DNA of 64,000 bases. Source: Anagrus nilaparvatae. Lineage: Eukaryota; Arthropoda; Insecta; Hymenoptera; Mymaridae. The notes below the pieces were generated by a model. The model was not told where the DNA came from and did not search any database. It saw only the letters and a list, made by a program, of their open reading frames with translations. The stretch lies in the NCBI GenBank assembly GCA_022575985.1, contig JAKSXM010000107.1, forward strand, positions 6,448,001 through 6,512,000, written 5' to 3'. Made by a program: the position numbers and the translations under genes. Each line of letters starts with the position of its first letter. Position 1 is the first letter of the stretch. Shown piece by piece: positions 9,441-20,179 of the stretch.

Positions 9441-10105
9441 TTTTGCAAATATACAAATTTCACAATATTTTATAGATTCATCAAATTTTATATCTTTTAA
9501 TTCATTATAATGTTTCTGAAATTGTCTAAGAAAATTTAAGGAAGAATGACCTAATCACATATGCCACAACATTCCATCTGAGATTTTCTTTCTTTCAGAA
9601 TTCGAAGTTTTTAGGTTAAAATTTAAAAACATTTCATCATTCAAACCATTCTAATTTATTTCATTTAAATCTAATATTTTTCTATTAATTTTATTTTTAT
9701 CAAAATCTGAGTCTATAAATAAATCTAAGTCTAAAATTTCTTGATCGAGTTCTTGCTCACATTCCCTCCCAAGATCAGACGGATAACTTTCTAAATTTTT
9801 AATTGGCATTGTATCCCCTGAAATTGTTTGGGAAAGTTCTTGTACATCTGTCTGAGATTGTTGTAAGAACTCATCAAGTGTAACTATCTGCGCTGTACAG
9901 ACATATTTTTCATAATTTTGATTTAAATTATAGGAATCTAAGTTTTGAACTGAAAATTCGAGTAATCAATTTGGCTTTTCATATCTACCATAGGTATTCT
10001 TGATTTGTATCTTTATCAAAAATTTTTTAAATTTCATTATCTAAATATATACTAAGCCCAATATCAGCAAATTTTCTAAGAGATAATAAATTATCTGCAA
10101 TATCT

Positions 10106-10790
10106 TTAGCCGCTATGACATTTGTTAATTCTACTAATTTGATCTGGTTGGAGGTTTGATTTTAAAAACAATTTATCTTTATCATCAATTTTAATATCTG
10201 CTCTGCTATTTTTATTAGCACTTTTAATAACTTTATTATTGCATTTCTCAAAATTTGACAAAATTAACCCCTTATTAATAATGTGCTCAGTAGCACCTGA
10301 ATTTGCTATAAAAGTTATCTGTTCTAAGCTATTATCAGTATAATATAATGAATTACCTGAAATTTCAGCCGATTCTAAACCTGCTGCTTGAGCTTTTGGC
10401 CCTTTTTCCATGGCTTCTTATCAGATTGGTAAGGTTGAGACCGTTTGTCTCCTTTTCCATAATTTTTCTGTTGTAATTTTCCTCCTCTCTGACTTTTATA
10501 ATCACCATCTGACCTTCTAGTATTGTTATTTTTACGAACAAATTGTTTGCTATTAGGATTTTCTCATAGATCATATAGACTACTTTGTCTGCATTCATAT
10601 TTCCCTTTATGTTTAGAGACATTTTTACATATGTAGCAGTAATATAGATCCTTCTTGATGAGAGGACATTTAGTGTCAAGGTGACCATATTTTGCGCATC
10701 TGTTATATTTTGATTATCTATCTTTGTTGTTGGACTGTTTGGACTTTGCATAATTAGCTCTTACAGAGTCATCGTCACTCTTACCTGTGT
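10106..10790 (-). pseudogene. gag: Copia gag C-terminus and protease
   Basis: Two overlapping frames (10751-10365 and 10411-10106) belong to one polyprotein. The protease motif reads FIANSGATEHI: the catalytic Asp of the usual D-S-G-A-T has become Asn, so the enzyme would be dead. Upstream near 10.68 kb is a zinc knuckle in which the first Cys is Tyr (YNRCAKYGHLDTKC). It is followed by another Cys/His cluster (CYICKNVSKHKGKYEC) and a Lys/Gly/Gln-rich basic tail. Confidence 0.6.
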
Positions 10791-11390
10791 TATTACCATT
10801 ATTCTTCCCTGATTCCATATCTAATAATGAATTTTTCAGTTGTTTAAGGTCATTATTTGCATTCTTAAAAACAATAGCAATATCTTCAATTCTTGGTTTA
10901 ATCTTTATAATTGCTCTATAGAAAGCTGGTCCAATTTCTTCTTCTGTGAAAGGTACTCCGTTTTAACAGTTGTAATTATCTCTTAATATCGTCTCAAATC
11001 TATTTATAAAATCGGAGGCTTTTTCATTTGGCTTCATTGTAATTTCATGGAGACTACTCCTTATCGAAGAATTAGATACATTCTATTCTTTTAAATTCTT
11101 TTAAATGCTGAATTATCTCTTTTGAGTCTGTCATATGCGCTATTTGGTTATGATAAAATATATTTATAATATTTATAATTATGTCTCTAACCTTCAAATT
11201 TTTCTTCTGAAACTTGTATCAGATGTTGATATTGACCTTTCAGATGGTTCAATTACATTATATAAATCATAATTCTTGACTTCTGAAATGAAAAAATCAC
11301 ACCAGAGACTAAACTTCGTGTTATTATGTAGCTTATAATCTCTTTTAATATCTCCTCTGTATATATGACCTTTTTCAATTGTTTTCTGTA

Positions 11391-11662
11391 AGCTCAGAAG
11401 TGTGCTATTGAGACTACAATTCTATGCAGTATTACTTGAGCTTGAATTACTAATTATATCATTTGTAGGAGAGTTTAAAGGAGAAGTTTATACTAATGTA
11501 GAATTTAAAAATCGCTTTTCTGATCTATTATTGTTATTGCTTCTAGCGATTTCTAATTTCATCGTATTTTCTACTACTTTCTCTGCCACTGTCACTGACC
11601 TAAAAATAAGATCTGAGATTTCCTTAAGAGTTCTGCCTGGACGCCATTTTTATAGCTGTAAG
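11391..11662. other. Unassigned flank between copia remnant and foldback element
   Basis: AT-rich. A short plus-strand open frame here has no recognisable motif. The sequence may be the far 5' part of the copia gag region. Confidence 0.25.
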
Positions 11663-12003
11663 CCAATCCCGTAAACGGACGCTTTCTCACCTACTCATAG
11701 CTTCAATTTTTATTTAAATAAAAATAGAAAAGCAGAAACATAATCTCCAGGAACTTCTGAAGATGGGTCAACTTTGCCCGGTCATGGAAAATTTGTCTAA
11801 AACAGTTCAATAAAAAAAAGAAAATTTTGTATCAAAAATCGTCTGCTTTTATTTATTAAACTGTTTTAGGAAAATTTTCCGTGACTGGGCAAATTTGTCC
11901 CATCTTCAGAATTTTCCGGAGATTATTTTTCTGCTTTTCATTTTTTATTTTAATTAAAATTGAAGCTATGAGTAGGTGAGAAAGCGTCCGTTTACGGGAT
12001 TGG
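11663..12003. repeat. Foldback (MITE-like) element, 341 bp
   Basis: The two halves are inverted copies of each other over most of their length. The left end begins ccaatcccgtaaacggac and the right end is its reverse complement. The inner arms share the words agatgggtcaactttgcccg and gacgggc-type counterparts with few mismatches, and the loop is near 11,820. There is no coding capacity. Such elements are mobilised by transposases supplied elsewhere. A target duplication could not be fixed. Confidence 0.8.
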
Positions 12004-12015
12004 TTTTAGGTGTTG

Positions 12016-12917
12016 TTAATTAGCCTGTGAAGAAACTTGAGATAGAATAGAATGGTGGATTAAATTCTGATAAGCAGATTTTTGGATGTTGATTGGATTC
12101 AAAATCTGGGTTTCAGATGGCTTTTTCATTTTTCGACTATCCGTTTTCTTTTCAGATGCAAAAGATGTTTTGCCTCTTCTGAATATTTCTTGAAGTACTA
12201 CTTCACACAAACCTATATCCACGTCTTTAAATTTATCCTTTACAACAGCTGTAAAATAAACATTTTAAATACATTTTTTGCAATACAATGTACAGTTAAA
12301 TAATAATTTAAGGATATAATTAAAAAAAAGAAACTAACTTGCAATAAGTTTGACGAATTCAGCGTCTTTCATTATCAATTTAGTTTTTCCTTTGTTTTTC
12401 TTTGGCTGATTCTGATGCCAAGTGGCTTCATTTTTTAAAAAGTTATTGGTAAATAGCTCTCCCAAAATTCTAGATATCATCAATTCATGGGGTTTTCCTC
12501 CCCATTGTTTGATAAAAAATTTCTAAAAAAATGAAATAAATGATTTTAGTTTGATATCAGAATATTTTTTGTTTTAACAGATTTTTAAAAAGCAAACTTA
12601 CAAATTTTTGTATCAATAATATATTTTTTTGATCAGAAATTAGTGATAACCAGGAGTTAGTGATTCAAAATTACTATTGTGTTCAGTGGTTGGTCATTTC
12701 AAATGAGCAACTTGACCTTAAAAATAATTAAAAAATAAGATTTAATATAAAATATTTAAATGAATAAAATAATTTGTCGATTGCCAGAGAAATAAAAGTT
12801 TGAAGAAATAAATTTTTTTTTCAGTGTATTTACCTTGTGAATTTTTTGGTAAAGGTAAATTGGCATTCTTTCCTGGTGAAAATTGCACATATCTGACAAC
12901 AGCTGGTATTGGAGTCC
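12016..12917 (-). CDS. DUF4806-like gene, last three exons
   Basis: Three exons join in frame on the minus strand. The first is 12917-12834 (acceptor TAATTTCAG, donor AAG/GTAAAT, 28 codons). The second is 12522-12339 (acceptor TTTTTTTAG, donor GTTAGT). The third is 12248-12016 (acceptor TTTTACAG, stop codon). The encoded segment includes FFIKQWGGKPHELM, ISRILGELFTNNFL, a Lys-rich turn and VVKDKFKDVDIGLCEVVLQE. This fits the DUF4806 pattern (GG near the start, R-I-L, L-F-T-N, then an FxD segment). The tail is Ser/Lys-rich. DUF4806 proteins are insect-expanded and often linked to transposon-like genes; no reaction is known. Upstream exons are not visible and may have been displaced by the LTR element inserted at 13,115. 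Confidence 0.55.
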
Positions 12918-13110
12918 CTGAAATTATTTATACAAAATAAATATATTTTTCTGGAAAAAATCCCAATATTACACTGTAAAAAGTAACTTCCTTAGATCAA
13001 CAAAAAAAATAGAATATATGTACTCGAAAAATTTTCGAAAAAATTTCAATAAATTATGATATCCCATTTTAGTTTATTAATTATATAAAACAAAAAAAGA
13101 ATGTTTATTT
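12918..13110. repeat. AT-rich flank with a short dispersed repeat
   Basis: The stretch 12,970-13,060 (tgtaaaaagtaacttccttag ..., tcgaaaaattttcg) resembles 60,160-60,230, the segment inserted into the gypsy integrase, suggesting a short dispersed element. No gene is seen. Confidence 0.35.
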
Positions 13111-13114
13111 TCTT

Positions 13115-13413
13115 TGTGACGGGGTTTATTTGAATAAATTAATTATAAAGAATAATTATATAAAGTTTAATAGAACACTTTTATTATTGTACATAAAACT
13201 TGTCGTAGCTAAGTTTTTGTAATTTTACCTCTAAGGTTACAATATTGAGAATGTCCATACGTGTACATTTGTTAGTAATCTATTCTTATCTAATTATATA
13301 TATATACATGATTCTAATAACTAGTTCAGGGGAATCGTATGTTTAATATAAATAGATAAGAAGATAGTCTCGATATTACAATATTATAGGTAATTTTTAT
13401 ACTTCCCGTTACA
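13115..13413 (-). repeat. 3' LTR of the env-only element
   Basis: About 299 bp, nearly identical to 15658-15967. The shared order includes gacggggtttatttgaa, ctctaaggttacaatattg, gatagtctcgatattac and acttcccgtta. On the element strand it runs TGTAACGGG to CCCCGTCACA. Confidence 0.8.
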
Positions 13414-13689
13414 CTCCTGCGCTTAAGGAAGTTTTACTCCTGTAAAATTTAATGTGTACAATTATTTAAATTATCATATTAATAACTGGTATTACAATGT
13501 ATTTTAATAACTAGTATTCGTATTCCGTATTCTATTTTTTGTTACTCTAGGAACGACCGCTTGATTTAGGTCTATATCCTGCGGTGACTGCAAATAATTC
13601 ACTTGCAGAGGTATGTGATTCTGAGAATTGTTAACATTAATATTTGTACAATTATAATTAATTAATTATTGATTCTACACCTTTCAAAG

Positions 13690-14076
13690 CAAAGGTTGCT
13701 CCATAATTTAAGCAACATACCTATGCAAAATGTATATATAGCATTTAGTATACCATTTTTAAATAAAAAAAACAATATTACACTAGCTATACAAGCATAT
13801 CCAATATAGTTAATTATGTTTATTCCATCCAGTATGGTAACAGTCTGTATAACGTCGTTCTTGTCTTAACTGTTCTTCGTTTTCAATGATTTCATTTAGC
13901 TCTAATCCATGTTTATGGAAAAGTTTGGTGTCAATAAGGTGTAAGTTTACTAGTGGGAGAACGTTATTTGGTATGGATGGGATGTTGATTTTTTCTATAT
14001 GGAGAATTTCAAGTGTGGTAATATTTATGTGTTTAGTGGGTACTAGTGGTTTTTTCATTTTCAGCAATGCAATCAT
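13690..14076 (-). pseudogene. env: env C-terminal piece
   Basis: An 88-codon frame (14076-13810) ends at a stop. Beyond it, in another frame, a hydrophobic stretch (about 13,805-13,690) looks like the transmembrane anchor expected near the end of an envelope glycoprotein. A frameshift or stop therefore separates ectodomain and anchor. Residues ELNEIIENEEQL form an amphipathic segment before the anchor. Confidence 0.5.
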
Positions 14077-14209
14077 CTCTAATAGTTAATAAGCTGTTTT
14101 CTGAAATTAAAAATGAGGACATATGTTTATCGAGTGTACAAATGATTTGGAAATGGGATTCACTAGCAGGAGCTATGAACCATTAAAATCCGTTATTGAT
14201 AGAAATAAA

Positions 14210-14575
14210 CTAGTTGCTTAAAAGTTCAAAGTATTGGGCATTGAAATTATTTAGTTTGTTTTTTATAAGATCCGTTTCACAATTTTGTTCATGATCAATT
14301 TTTATTACATTACTATTCAGTTTACAGTATTTAATTCGAAATCCTTGTGAACATGTTAGAGAGTGTTTTTTATCTAGTGCATATTGAGTTGTATCTTTTG
14401 AAATATATATTATAATATCTGGTAATTTGAAAAATCTAAACTTTTGTCTTCCGACATCTTTAGGTAAAGGGATGAACTTGGTTGCTAAAAATATTTCATT
14501 TTCTGCAATCGGTACTTTGACGATCGATATAACTCTTGTATTGTTTATGTAAACGATAGCCTCACTTATTTTCAT
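14210..14575 (-). pseudogene. env: env middle piece
   Basis: 121 codons open between stops, with N-glycosylation-type Asn-X-Thr sites and several Cys. It follows the N-terminal env piece on the same strand after a break of about 85 bases. This fits the central ectodomain of the insect fusion-protein-type env. Confidence 0.5.
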
Positions 14576-14661
14576 TATAAGCGGGTAATTTCTTTTGTTA
14601 ATTTTAAACGTTGGAGTTGTTAAAGGATCTATTTCTTGTAAATTGTTGAGTGACTTGATAA

Positions 14662-15369
14662 CTACACTTGGTGGCTTAGAGAAGGTGATATGCGTCCAGT
14701 TTGAGCGTGAATTATTCCATCAATGTATGTTTTTATGTAATCTTTGTAATCATCAATAGCTATTTCTAGTTCGAGGATTGCTTCTGATAAGAGGTTTTCA
14801 GCTGTCAGTCGGTTTATCTTCGAGTCTATGGAATTTGACCAGTTTTCTATTTTTATTATATTTCTGTTAAATATTTCGAAATCGTTTGAAATAGATTTTA
14901 ACTTATCTTGCGTAACATGAGATACGTTCTCTTGCAGTAGTATTGCTTCATTTACATGTTGATACAATCTGTCAACTTGTTCATTGAAGTACTCTAGATC
15001 GCTATTCGCGAGAGTGACCCATAATATCTTATGTATTTCACCTACGATGTTAAATAATCCTCTTTTCTTTCTTAGGTGGAAGTTAAGCAATCCTTCTTGA
15101 ATTTCTAATGTTGAATTAAATCTTTTGGAAAGTAGTTCTAATGAGGTTTCTTTGGTACAATGAGAGTTCTTACATATGATTTTTAATTTATCTAATTTAT
15201 ATTGAATATCTGTGTCTTGTTTTAGTAAGTCTTGTAGTTCTATAAAGTGTATTACGGTCCACTGACGCCGATATAGGTATGCTTCAATAAGAGTCTCCTT
15301 AATGAAGGCTTCATTGTTTTTTTCTACTTTGTATGGTAATGACATTTCTGATGATGCGAGGTTGATCAT
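14662..15369 (-). pseudogene. env: env N-terminal piece with furin-like site
   Basis: 235 codons from an ATG at 15369. The basic cleavage motif RKKR lies at about residues 100-103, directly followed by a hydrophobic Gly-Leu-Phe start. This arrangement is shared by errantivirus Env and baculovirus F-type fusion proteins, where furin cleavage exposes a fusion peptide. Downstream is a long heptad-rich coiled-coil region (about 120-230). There is no signal peptide at this Met, so the true N-terminus is missing or lies upstream. A splice-acceptor-like ataattacag lies a few bases before the ATG, in keeping with env being made from a spliced message in this group. Confidence 0.65.
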
Positions 15370-15450
15370 CGTTCTGTAATTATTTATAAAATAACATTAT
15401 TCTTATTCGTTAAACTTGAACTTCAGATAATTTAAAATTTTTTCAATAGA

Positions 15451-15657
15451 TATAAGCCTGGCGTGCCAGCGACTTTTATCTATGTAGCAAATGCAGCGTT
15501 ATAGCTGGTTTAAAATTGCCTATTTTTCTTTTGTTTTAACTTTTATATTAGAAATTAGCCCGGCGTGCCAGCGACTAATTCTATGCTATAATTCCAGTTG
15601 TCCGTTATAGCGACCTTGAAATTATCGTATCACTATAAAACGGCACGGATCGCTAGT
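15451..15657 (-). repeat. Leader with tandem duplication
   Basis: The word ggcgtgccagcgact occurs at 15460-15474 and again at 15562-15576. Each copy is followed by a related gttatagc...aaatt block, giving two diverged units of about 100 bp between the 5' LTR and env. A primer-binding site would lie just inside 15657 but could not be matched to a tRNA. Confidence 0.6.
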
Positions 15658-15833
15658 TGTGACGGGGTTTATTTGAATAAATAAATTATAAAGAATAATT
15701 ATATAAAGTTTAATAGAACACTTTTATTATTGTACATAAAACTTGCCGTAGCTAAGTTTTTGTAATTTTACCTCTAAGGTTACAATATTGAGAATGTCCA
15801 TACGTATACATTTGTTAGTAATCTATTCTTATC

Positions 15834-15866
<33 letters not shown>

Positions 15867-15967
15867 TCACATGACTAGTTCATGGGAATCGTATGTTTAA
15901 TATAAATAGATAAGAAGATAGTCTCGATATTACAATATTATAGGTAATTTTTATACTTCCCGTTATA
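15658..15967 (-). repeat. 5' LTR of the env-only element
   Basis: Matches 13115-13413 almost throughout and carries an expanded (AT)n run at about 15837-15864. The outermost base pattern is TATAACGGG where the other LTR has TGTAACGGG, one substitution in the terminal TG. Confidence 0.8.
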
Positions 15968-16063
15968 TCTTGTTGCGAAAAAATTTTTAATCTGTTATTA
16001 ATTTAAATTTAAAATAAGCAAATTTACACTCCCAGACCAAAAGAATTTTTTCTTAACCAAAAA

Positions 16064-16422
16064 AGAATTTTGGAGCTATTTCGATCGCTTAAACGAATTT
16101 TTACATAAAAAATTCTTTTGACGAAATATTAATTAGGAAAAGAATTTTTTAATGATTCTAACCAAAAATATTCTTACTTAATTTGGTTATATATAATAAC
16201 TAATTTATATGTTTGCTTATTTTACTATTAAAATAATATTAAAATAGTATTAAAATAATATAAAATAAGCAAACATCTAAATTAGTTATTATATATAACC
16301 AAATTTAGTAAGAATATTTTTGGTTAGAATCATTAAAAAATTCTTTTCCTAATTAATATTTCGTCAAAAGAATTTTTTATGTAAAAAATTCGTTTAAACG
16401 ATCGAAATAGCTCAAAAATTCT
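16064..16422. repeat. Foldback (MITE-like) element, about 359 bp
   Basis: Left arm agaattttggagctatttcg...; right arm ends ...cgaaatagctcaaaaattct, its reverse complement. The inner arms (caaaagaattttttatg, ggttatatataataacta) pair closely around a loop at about 16,215-16,262. No coding capacity. Confidence 0.8.
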
Positions 16423-16974
16423 AAGTATTAAATTAAATATAAAGTATTAAATATTAAAAATTTATATACTGTAAGTTATATTATATCAGAAAGTTTTGCT
16501 TAACTCACAAATTTTTGAAGCTTGTTAACATTTACAACTCCATTTTGCTTAATTTTGGGCTAATTTTGCAATAATTTATTAACAACAATTAATCTTACAC
16601 TTTTAGGTCAAAATAGACCCCGGGTTCGGATTTAGCAGGTCAAAAAAGATATAATACACCTATTTTTATTCACGGACCTAAAAAATAAAAAAGTGGGTTA
16701 CGAAATACATTAGACTAAAAAGATAATTTAATTATTTACTGATTAATTTCTACATATTTCTCAATAAATAAATATTATCATAACTTGAAAAAATTAAAAA
16801 ACACAGAAGTTTATAGTAACTTACATCTGAATTATTTTTTTGAATTTAATTGTCTCAATGAAGAAATAAATCAAACAGAGTTATAGTGATAGAGACGCTA
16901 TAAAGATAAATTTAGTACCGTGTCCAAATGCACCATGCCCAAATGGGGGGTTAGACTTTTGATCAATAAATATT
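16423..16974. other. AT-rich spacer
   Basis: No open frame or motif that I can support. Confidence 0.3.
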
Positions 16975-18545
16975 CCTTATTTTAATAAATCTCATTAATC
17001 ATGCAGTGCAAAGACAGCAATTTTGCTATGAAGGAATCAGCAATTTTTGATAATGAAATTAAGTGAAGTAAGAATAACTCAGATGTGTTGAATGTTAATT
17101 AAAAATTTCCATTTAAAAAAAAAATAAAATTGTTAATTAGCAAATTTATTATTGACAGAAAAAAAAAATTGCTGATCGGTTACATGAAAGCGATGAATTA
17201 AACTTTATCGTCGATCATGATAAAACATTAAAATTAGAATTAATATTTTTTTTAAATTCTAAAATTATTGAAAATATTATTTTCCAAAGTTTTTTTCTTG
17301 ATAAATTTTTAAAGAAAATTGAATACAATTAATCATCATCATAAATTTAATGCTATGTTTAATGAAAAATATTGTTTAACATTAACTTTAGAAAAGGAAA
17401 AAATGTTTTGTGATAATGCTGCTAATGACGAAAGATTCAAAAAATTTTTAACATGTAATATTAGTTTAAAAATGGTTAATCCAATTTAAGCGATTGACAA
17501 AACAATTACTATAATTAGAAATAATACTTTAAATATAACAAGAAATACTGCAAATACTTGTAAAGAAAAATATGAGTTCTTAAAAATGAATTTTTTTAGT
17601 TTTTAAAACATGTTAAATGGTAAAAAAATTTTTAATGTAAATTTAAATTAAAGGATAAAGAGATTTCCGCTCGCAAGTTAATATTAGCCTCAAGAAGTTT
17701 TATTTTTAACAATGACAAAAATGCTAGTATAGTTAAAATAACTGATACTGACATCACTTAATAAAAACCTTCTTATCTTTTGCAGCAATCTCGGAGAAAT
17801 TAAACTCTGAAAATGCATTTAATATTTTGCTAGCAGCTAATAAATATTATATCATTGGCTTGAAAATACAGTGTGAAGATGTTTTATTACAATATTTAAA
17901 TGTTGATAATGTTATTGATGATTTAATATAAGCAGATTCATGTAACTTAAAGCAATTAAAAAGTACAAATATTGATTCATTCGCAAAAAATAAATCTTTA
18001 TTTTATGAAAATGATTTTAAAGAATTCAATCGCGAATTCAATCACGAATGCAAATTCATTATAATTAGTAGAGGTTAATACTAAAATGGATAGTTTTTTT
18101 CATTTATGAATTAAAAAAAAATTAGGTTAGATAATTCTAGTGTAAAGTTTTATATATTGTTTCTGATCAACAAATATGAGTTATAAACTATTTATTTTTA
18201 TATCGTACTGTATTATTAAGATTTATAATAGTTAATGACAAACTTTTTCAAAGTAAAAGAAATTTGTTTTAAATGTTGTTAAAACCAAATATGTATACAT
18301 TAATATAGATAAATAGATAAATAAAATTATATAAAAATATTTTTCTTAATTTTTTTTTTTAATCGACGCAGAATTTAATTACTGAGTAAATAAAATAAAA
18401 TTCAAAATTTTATATTAACAACATAATTAGTTATTTCAAAAAAAATAACGTCGATAACTGTTCTACCTTACCGGACCCTTAATTAAATTATCTATATTTT
18501 CTACTAACGCATCATCAGTACAGAAGGTAGGAATAAAACAGATAA
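16975..18545 (+). repeat. Dispersed duplicated segment, copy 1 (contains BTB/POZ remnant)
   Basis: Shares collinear blocks with 50,795-51,800: a start with taatcatgcagtg(c/a)aaagacag, a middle with BTB-like coding words, and an end with aattatct...tctactaa.gcatcatcagta. The two copies lie 33.8 kb apart in the same orientation, both decayed. Confidence 0.55.
17640..18085 (+). pseudogene. BTB/POZ (SPOP/TDPOZ-like) domain remnant
   Basis: In frame, 17,650-17,760 reads ISARKLILASRSFIFNNDKN and then VKITDTDIT, the BTB core in which a histidine/lysine precedes ILASRS..F. After stops, 17,787-18,060 reads NAFNILLAANKYYIIGLK, CEDVLLQYL, ADSCNLKQLK and ENDFKEF, matching the later BTB helices and the start of BACK (A-A-N-K-Y, L-K..C-E, A-D...N...L-K). 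These domains usually bind cullin-3 ubiquitin ligases. Two adjacent stops, a TAA within the BACK part and frame changes show it is dead. Confidence 0.55.
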
Positions 18546-20170
18546 TCAATTTATTTATTTTTATAAGGGCGCATTCTCCGTTACTGTGTATTTCCACGCA
18601 GCATACTTTGAAATTAAGATTTTTTAACCATATATTTATTTATAATAATTTTTTAATGAAAAAGTCAACTTTTTCAGTATTGAGTACCAGAAAATAAAAA
18701 AATATTGAAAATGTTTATTTGCTTAAATAGTGACACCATTTTAAGGTGAAGGTTTCTTGTGGGGGTGTAGAATTTTACTTTTTCTTTTAGGTAGTCGGGT
18801 TTCCAAATGTTTAGGATATTATATATATGTACTGCACTAAGGTATATGGCGCGAAGTTTAATATTTAGCCAAACAAGTTTGATTCTATCAGGGGAGGTTC
18901 TGAGAACCTGAAAGTTTTAAATGATTTTTTGCCCACTTACAAACTTAAATGGCTAATATTATTATATTTAGAAAAAAATATATATTTTCAAGTCAGAAAC
19001 TTTCTATTAGAATCCTTTTGGCAAGTAAAAATAATTTTTTATCGTATAATTTTTTTTTCACGAAATTTGGCCCTTAACCGATTACCTTTTGGCCAAAACG
19101 TACCACTTGAGTTTTTTCAGATTAAATTTTTATAAAAACTAAAAAAAAATGGTTTTTGGTCCAAAATCTTATTGGCGATTTAGTTTTATGGCTATTTTTA
19201 ATGTACAACCCTTCGAAAAAGGTTTACAAAGGACCCTGAAATATCGATAAAATGACTTTTTTACCCTATTTCGTCAATCTTCATAGAATTATTAGCTCTA
19301 AATTTATATTTTGAGGTTTTCGAGCCTGCTGATTTCAAATATTAACTCAAAAAAATCCTAAAATTTCATCTAGGGGTAAAAATTGGGGTGAAAATGGGTG
19401 AAAAATCAATTTTTAAAAAAATTCTTTATTCTATTTTTATAAAAGTCTTTATTCTTACTGGAATACCTACATCAGGGGTTTTCGAGGTTGCTAATTTCAA
19501 ACATGACCATAAGAAAATCATATACTTTATCTAGGGGTGGAAAATTAAAGAAAAAGGAGCGAAATACCAATTTTCATAAAAGGCTTTATTTTATTTAATC
19601 ACGTATATACTATTTATAATTTTGGGTCACTGAAAACGATGAAATTAATTATTTTTATTTATTCTTGACGGTTTTAGAGTTATGGGCCAAATATTGTAAC
19701 TTGAAGTTCTAAATTTAGCATTTTTCAAGTTAGAATGTCTATTAAACGTATAGAGAACTTTTCTGAGCCTCAAGATAGTATATTATCATAGTTTTGTGTT
19801 TTTTTTAATAACCCTGAATCTGTTTCGTACCCAATCTAAAAAAATTATATAAAATAAATGATTCCATCATTTTTAATGATTCAAAAACCTATGGAAAATC
19901 CTCTGAAAAAATTTCTAATCCTAAACAAAACCTACCTGCAGTTAAGATTTTCAATGTCCTAAAAACGAATCAGAAGTCAGAAATTACTCTAGACTCTCAC
20001 ATTTTTCCCCAGCTACCCCCAACCACACTCTAAACGGACCCGAAAGGCAAATACTAAGAATTATTTTTTCAGGTGGTATGTAGACGCGAATGGTCCCATT
20101 CGATTTTTTCCCAATAACAATATTGGTGGTCTATATTTAGCAAACTTCGCAACTATTCGCTCTATTAAGT
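18546..20170. other. AT-rich spacer with a two-unit tandem repeat
   Basis: No gene found. Between about 19,312 and 19,560 two diverged units of about 160 bp follow each other; both contain ttttcgag.(c/t)tgct.atttcaaa and (a/t)tcta.gggg.(t/g).aaaa.t. Confidence 0.4.
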
Positions 20171-20179
20171 TGAGTTTCA

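Larger units (their letters stand above)
8400..11390 (-). mobile_element. Decayed Ty1/copia retrotransposon (gag, protease, integrase)
   Basis: On the minus strand the order is gag-like (about 11.2-10.4 kb), protease (10.3 kb), a pre-integrase Cys motif (CEICIFAK near 9.46 kb), the integrase core (9440-8763) and the post-integrase segment with HPPSRKF and a basic RNRGRPRKR stretch (to about 8.48 kb). The gag-protease-integrase order before RT is the copia arrangement. No RT or RNase H and no LTR pair are seen, so the copy is truncated at its 3' side. Stops and frameshifts are frequent. Confidence 0.75.
13111..15971 (-). mobile_element. Errantivirus-like LTR element carrying env only
   Basis: Two near-identical direct repeats (13115-13413 and 15658-15967) start TGT and end ACA or its decayed form. 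They are flanked by the 4-bp duplication TCTT (13111-13114 and 15968-15971). The 2.24 kb internal part reads on the minus strand as a leader with a tandem duplication, then env pieces. No gag, protease, RT or integrase is present. The close similarity of the LTRs (differing mainly in an AT microsatellite and single bases) implies a fairly recent insertion compared with the env decay. This is an old viral-type copy in the genome, described as it stands and broken. Confidence 0.8.
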
